Shown one piece after another: positions 60,116 to 64,000 of a stretch of DNA of 64,000 nt. Every line of letters starts with the position of its first letter. The first letter of the stretch is position 1. Below the pieces are notes generated by a model, which did not search any database, was not told where the DNA came from, and saw only the letters and a program-made list of their open reading frames with translations. The position numbers were made by a program, and so were the translations under genes. Source of the DNA: Brochothrix campestris (GTDB taxonomy: Bacteria > Bacillota > Bacilli > Lactobacillales > Listeriaceae); the NCBI RefSeq assembly GCF_046058945.1, contig NZ_CP175511.1, positions 2,108,001 to 2,172,000 of the forward strand, written 5' to 3'.

Positions 60116-61057
60116 CTATTTAGTAACATACTGTTGAACAAAAGAAAGTGTTTTGGTTGCAAATAGCTTTTTATCCACTGGAAAAGCTTCCACATGATTG
60201 GCCCCTTTAGCAATATAAATTGCTTTAGGACCCTTCGTTGCCTCATATAACTCGTATGCAAATGCTGTTGGGACGAAGCTGTCTTTATCACCATGAATAA
60301 CGAGCAAAGGTATTTCATTTGTTTTTAGCGCTTCTTTTGGATCTGCTTGTCCAAAGAAATAACCTGCTCTCAGTTTGGTTATACCGCTGGTGATTTGTAA
60401 CAGTGGAAAACTTGGCAAGTGATAAAGTTCTTTCATTTGATGGCTTAATTCAGCTACTGCTGATGTGTAGCCACAGTCTTCGACGATGGCCTTAACGTTT
60501 TTCGGTAGATTTTCAGATGTCGCTAACATTACTGTTGCTCCTCCCATACTATGCCCATGTAGTACGATTTGCGAGGCTGAACCATTCATTTGTATCGTCT
60601 TATCAACCCAGCGCTTAAAGTCGTTTTTTTCTAAATAACCAAACCCTACATACTTACCTTCGCTTTTTCCATGGGCACGCATATCAGGTACGAGCACGTT
60701 ATAGCCCTGCTCATGGTACATTTTAGCAATACCTGCCATATCTAAACGTGACCCCATATAACCATGAGCAATAATGACTGTCGTATTGTTCTTTTTTTCT
60801 GCTGCTATATATGACGCACTTAATTTCAAATCATCTTTAGATGTAATTGTCCAATCCGCCTTCACAGCTTCCTTTTCAAACCATTGTTTTTCAGTATATA
60901 ACTTATCCTTTGATATGTCTGTTTCCTCAGCTGCCAAAAAAGCTTTATCGCCTGGTACGACTGCTACATTAAAGAAATAATTACCCGCGACCAACAATCC
61001 TCCACTCACTAATAAAACGATTACGATTAACATAACAACCACTCTTTTCTTTGTCAT
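60116..61057 (-). CDS. Membrane-anchored alpha/beta hydrolase
   Basis: The 313-residue protein has an N-terminal hydrophobic anchor (about 5-28) and an outward-facing hydrolase. The catalytic set is visible: Ser in GHSMGGAT near 163, Asp in HGDKDSFVP near 262 and His in GANHVEAF near 291. It belongs to the peptidase S9-like/cephalosporin-hydrolase group of unknown substrate. I chose ATG 61057 (AGAGGCAG upstream). Confidence 0.87.
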   Translation of the reverse strand: MTKKRVVVMLIVIVLLVSGGLLVAGNYFFNVAVVPGDKAFLAAEETDISKDKLYTEKQWFEKEAVKADWTITSKDDLKLSASYIAAEKKNNTTVIIAHGYMGSRLDMAGIAKMYHEQGYNVLVPDMRAHGKSEGKYVGFGYLEKNDFKRWVDKTIQMNGSASQIVLHGHSMGGATVMLATSENLPKNVKAIVEDCGYTSAVAELSHQMKELYHLPSFPLLQITSGITKLRAGYFFGQADPKEALKTNEIPLLVIHGDKDSFVPTAFAYELYEATKGPKAIYIAKGANHVEAFPVDKKLFATKTLSFVQQYVTK

Positions 61058-61184
61058 AACTGCCTCTTTTCTTTGTCTGTTCTTAATTTTCATTTGCTGT
61101 TTGTATCCTCTTTATATTATAGATGAAATATCTTAAAAAAAAGAATCATTTTGAACAATTGTTGTGTAAATTATGAATAAAATA

Positions 61185-61212
61185 AAAAAACTTCAACTAA
61201 TTGAAGTTTTTT
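61185..61212 (-). terminator. Terminator of the GH1 pair
   Basis: AAAAAACTTCAA pairs perfectly with TTGAAGTTTTTT around CTAA. Confidence 0.85.
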
Positions 61213-61233
61213 CATTTATATTTACGCGCACGC

Positions 61234-62679
61234 TTAGTCTTTATTTGTTAAGTCTTCACCATTTGTAGCAATTACCTTTTTGTACCAATCGAACGATGCT
61301 TTGCGCGAACGTTCTAAAGTACCGTTGCCTTCGTCGTCAAGGTCAACATAGATAAAACCATAGCGTTTGCTCATCTCGCCTGTTGAAGCGCTCACAAGGT
61401 CAATACAGCCCCATGACGTGTACGCCATCAAGTCGACACCATCAATTTCAACCGCTTTTTTCATTTCGCTAATGTGTTGTTGGAGATAATCAATGCGGTA
61501 CGTATCATTAATGCTGCCATCTGCTTCAACCTTATCGATTGCACCCAAGCCGTTTTCAGAAATATAAAGCGGTACACCATAACGATTGTATAAATCATTT
61601 AAGGCAATCCGTAAACCGACTGGATCAATTTCCCAACCCCATTCACTCGCTTTTAAGAACGGGTTTTTAGTCCCGCCGAAGAAGTTTCCTTGCACACCTT
61701 CTGAATGGGCAGGGTCAGACGAGTGAGCCGTTGACATGTAGTAACTAAACGAGAGGTAATCCATCGTGTTTTCTTTAATGACTTCTAAGTCGCCTGGTTG
61801 AATGTCTAATGTGACATTATTTTTAGCAAAGAAGCTATATGCATATGTCGGGTACTCACCACGTACTTGCACATCGTTGCAAAAGTAGTTGAACATACGG
61901 TTTTTTTCCATTGTTTCTGCCGCTGTTACCGGGTTACAGTCATACGCATACATTGTCGCATAAATACTCATACACCCCATTTGAACGTTTGGATTAATTT
62001 CACGGGCAATTTTAACAGCCTTCGCACTGGCCACAAACTGGTTGTGCAACGCTTGGAAGTTATTGTTAACCGACTCATTACGCATCCCCAGTGTAAAGAA
62101 CGAACCCATCACACCCGTATTAATTTCATTGAAGGTCATCCAGTACGTTACTTTATTAGCAAAGCGCTCTAAAATAGTACGGGCATATTTTTCAAATAAA
62201 CCAATCAGTTCACGGTTTTTCCAGCCACCATAACTTTTAACGAGGTTTAATGGCGTTTCATAATGTGAAATCGTAATCGTTGGTTCGATGTTATGTTTTA
62301 ATAATTCATCAATCACGTCTTCATAGTATGCTAAGCCAGCTTCATTCGGTTGAGCATCATCACCATTCGGGAAAATACGCGCCCATGAAATCGACATGCG
62401 GAATGTTTTAAAGCCCATTTCAGCCAACATCGCAATATCTTCTTTGTAGCGGTGATAAAAATCAATCCCGAGATGATTCGGATACGTATAGTTTGCTGTA
62501 TCGATTTCGAGCGGATAGCTATCATCGCGCAATAATTTCATACGGATTTTTCCACCTGGTGAAACATCTGCAATCGTTAGGCCTTTACCACCTTCGTTAT
62601 AGCCACCTTCTAGTTGGTTGGCTGCGGTTGCCCCGCCCCATAAAAAGCCTGGTTTGAATCCTTTATTCATCTCTAACAT
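61234..62679 (-). CDS. GH1 6-phospho-beta-glucosidase
   Basis: The 481-residue enzyme has FLWGGATAANQLEGGYNEGGKG at the N-terminus, acid/base Glu in MTFNEINTG near 182 and nucleophile in LYISENGLGAID near 380. WGCIDLVSASTGEMSKRYGFIYVD is the phospho-glucoside-specific C-terminal region. GAGGAGA lies 8 bases before the ATG at 62679. It follows another GH1 gene by 20 bases. Confidence 0.94.
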   Translation of the reverse strand: MLEMNKGFKPGFLWGGATAANQLEGGYNEGGKGLTIADVSPGGKIRMKLLRDDSYPLEIDTANYTYPNHLGIDFYHRYKEDIAMLAEMGFKTFRMSISWARIFPNGDDAQPNEAGLAYYEDVIDELLKHNIEPTITISHYETPLNLVKSYGGWKNRELIGLFEKYARTILERFANKVTYWMTFNEINTGVMGSFFTLGMRNESVNNNFQALHNQFVASAKAVKIAREINPNVQMGCMSIYATMYAYDCNPVTAAETMEKNRMFNYFCNDVQVRGEYPTYAYSFFAKNNVTLDIQPGDLEVIKENTMDYLSFSYYMSTAHSSDPAHSEGVQGNFFGGTKNPFLKASEWGWEIDPVGLRIALNDLYNRYGVPLYISENGLGAIDKVEADGSINDTYRIDYLQQHISEMKKAVEIDGVDLMAYTSWGCIDLVSASTGEMSKRYGFIYVDLDDEGNGTLERSRKASFDWYKKVIATNGEDLTNKD

Positions 62680-62699
62680 TTGTCATTCTCCTCTGTTGT

Positions 62700-64000
62700 T
62701 TAATATAGTGATGCACCGTTTGATTTAATAACGTCTTTGTACCAATAAAACGAGTCTTTTTTACTGCGTGCTAAGCTACCGTTGCCGTCATTATCACGAT
62801 CGACATAAATAAAACCGTAGCGTTTTTTCATTTCGCCTGAGCCCGCACTGACAAGGTCAATACAGCCCCAAGGGGTATAACCCCAGCACTCAACCCCATC
62901 TTCAATCGCATCGCCCATCGCTTTCACATGTTCGGCTAAATAAGCGATACGATAATCATCCTTAATCTTACCGTCAGCTGTTGGTGTATCAACCGCTCCT
63001 AAGCCGTTTTCAACCACAAATAACGGCTTTTGATACCGATCATACATCTCATTCATCGTTGTACGTAAGCCAAGTGGGTCAATTTGCCAACCCCACTCAC
63101 TCGCTTTTAAGTAGGGATTTTTCAAGGTCGCAAACACATTGCCTTCGGTTGTTTTATTCACTTCTGGATCCGCGCTTACTAAGCGTGATGAATAGTAACT
63201 AAACGAAATGAATTCTACCGGATACGCCTTCAGGATTTCTAAATCACCCTCAGCGATGTCAAGCGTGATGTTATTTTCTTTAAAGAAGCGTTTCGAATAA
63301 CTTGGGTACTCGCCTCGTGATTGGACATCGATAAAGAAATAATTTTCACGGTTGGCTTCAACCGCCTTCCATGCATCTTCCGGGGCACACGTATTTGCAT
63401 ACGAAACACCACCGGCAAGCATGCAACCAATTTTAAAATTCGGGTTGATGTCATGCGCTAATTTTGTCACCCGCGCTGACGCCACTAGCTGATGGTGAGC
63501 CGCTTGATACGTTGTTTGTTTCGGATTGGCGGTTTTCGTGACATCGATCCCACCTCCAAAAAATGGTGCGTGTAAAATCATATTAATTTCATTAAAGGTC
63601 AACCAGTACTTCACCTTGTCCTTATAACGTTTAAAGATGACTTCAGCATAGTTTTCATACAGTTCAATAACACGACGATCGGCCCAACCGTTACATTTTT
63701 TCATGAGCGCTAGAGGTGTATCAAAATGATTGATGGTCACGAGCGGTTCAATCCCGAGACGCACACATTCATCAAAAAGGTCGTCGTAAAAAGCAAGACC
63801 CGCTTCATTCGGCTCGGCATCGTCACCATTAGGAAAAATACGAGGCCAACTAATCGAGGTTCTAAATGTTTTAAAACCCATTTCAGCCATCAGCGCTAAA
63901 TCCGCTTTATAATGATGATAAAAATCAATCGATTCATGACTCGGATAAAAATCATACTGCCCTTCTAACGCTAATTGCGGATTCATAATCGCTTCCCAGC
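62700..64000 (-). CDS. GH1 6-phospho-beta-glucosidase (partial, N-terminus beyond window)
   Basis: At least 433 residues are visible and the frame runs off the right edge; the internal ATG at 63986 is not the start. Acid/base Glu lies in LTFNEINMI and nucleophile in FVVENGLGAVD, followed by WGCIDLVSAGSGEMKKRYGFIYVD. It is a tandem paralogue of the downstream GH1 enzyme. The upstream PTS that would feed both is probably outside the window. Confidence 0.92.
   Translation of the reverse strand, partial: WEAIMNPQLALEGQYDFYPSHESIDFYHHYKADLALMAEMGFKTFRTSISWPRIFPNGDDAEPNEAGLAFYDDLFDECVRLGIEPLVTINHFDTPLALMKKCNGWADRRVIELYENYAEVIFKRYKDKVKYWLTFNEINMILHAPFFGGGIDVTKTANPKQTTYQAAHHQLVASARVTKLAHDINPNFKIGCMLAGGVSYANTCAPEDAWKAVEANRENYFFIDVQSRGEYPSYSKRFFKENNITLDIAEGDLEILKAYPVEFISFSYYSSRLVSADPEVNKTTEGNVFATLKNPYLKASEWGWQIDPLGLRTTMNEMYDRYQKPLFVVENGLGAVDTPTADGKIKDDYRIAYLAEHVKAMGDAIEDGVECWGYTPWGCIDLVSAGSGEMKKRYGFIYVDRDNDGNGSLARSKKDSFYWYKDVIKSNGASLY

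Overview
The window is AT-rich, low-GC Gram-positive (Firmicutes) chromosomal DNA. Gene content and order suggest the Listeriaceae, with Brochothrix more likely than Listeria. Evidence for this: a ManR-type sigma-54 activator next to a mannose-family PTS operon followed by a UPF0266 membrane protein; a PrfA/Crp-like regulator; a secreted GH73 glucosaminidase with DUF5776 repeats lying close to galU and a ribitol-type wall teichoic acid cluster. The genus is inferred from remembered gene order, not from a search.

Layout. 1-1.76 kb: end of a methionine ABC importer (metQ tail, metN, metI). 2.2-5.3 kb: RpiR regulator, nanE and an EIICB sugar PTS (N-acetylmannosamine-type catabolism). 5.7-13.7 kb: manA, the LevR/ManR activator, a perfect -24/-12 promoter, the IIA-IIB-IIC-IID mannose-family PTS, a UPF0266 protein and an orphan IIB paralogue. 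14-18.1 kb: gdhA and a BceAB-type peptide-antibiotic ABC transporter. 18.3-21.3 kb: small proteins, a pentapeptide-repeat protein and a decayed ISL3-family insertion sequence with intact ends and 8-bp target duplication. 21.4-27.4 kb: lactose/chitobiose-family PTS (B, A, C) with a DUF871 (MupG-like) glycosidase, an Eis-like acetyltransferase and a GH1 phospho-beta-glucosidase. 27.7-37.5 kb: formate/nitrite channel, aldo/keto reductase, M20 amidohydrolase, an unknown Ala/Lys-rich protein, a dicarboxylate/amino-acid symporter, a GntR-ABC operon, a Crp-family regulator and a beta-lactamase-fold hydrolase. 37.8-40.9 kb: pflA and pflB. 41.6-44.4 kb: ribbon-helix-helix protein, DUF985 cupin, and a GlcNAc-type PTS preceded by a separate half-length EIIC. 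44.5-60 kb: cell-wall block (GT4 glycosyltransferase, GH73 autolysin, galU, four CDP-polyol phosphotransferase-type proteins, tagD, tarI, tarJ). 60-64 kb: alpha/beta hydrolase and two tandem GH1 enzymes, the last cut by the window edge.

The genes point to a fermentative, sugar-scavenging lifestyle. At least five PTS systems, several catabolite-response (cre)-like sites, pyruvate formate-lyase with a formate channel, amino-sugar catabolism and surface-polymer synthesis dominate.

The most unusual signal is not a protein. It is a dispersed, roughly 315-bp non-coding repeat family in the intergenic regions, with three near-complete copies and five fragments. Its 5' end (near CAGATTGTAG) and 3' end (near CAGCGTTTATCTTCAGTC) almost always abut transcription-terminator-like hairpins. 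In two copies the same site-specific hairpin is present at both ends, as if the element had inserted into a terminator and duplicated it. Its 3' domain folds into a long stem-loop with a compensatory base change between copies. No tRNA, rRNA or CRISPR array was seen.
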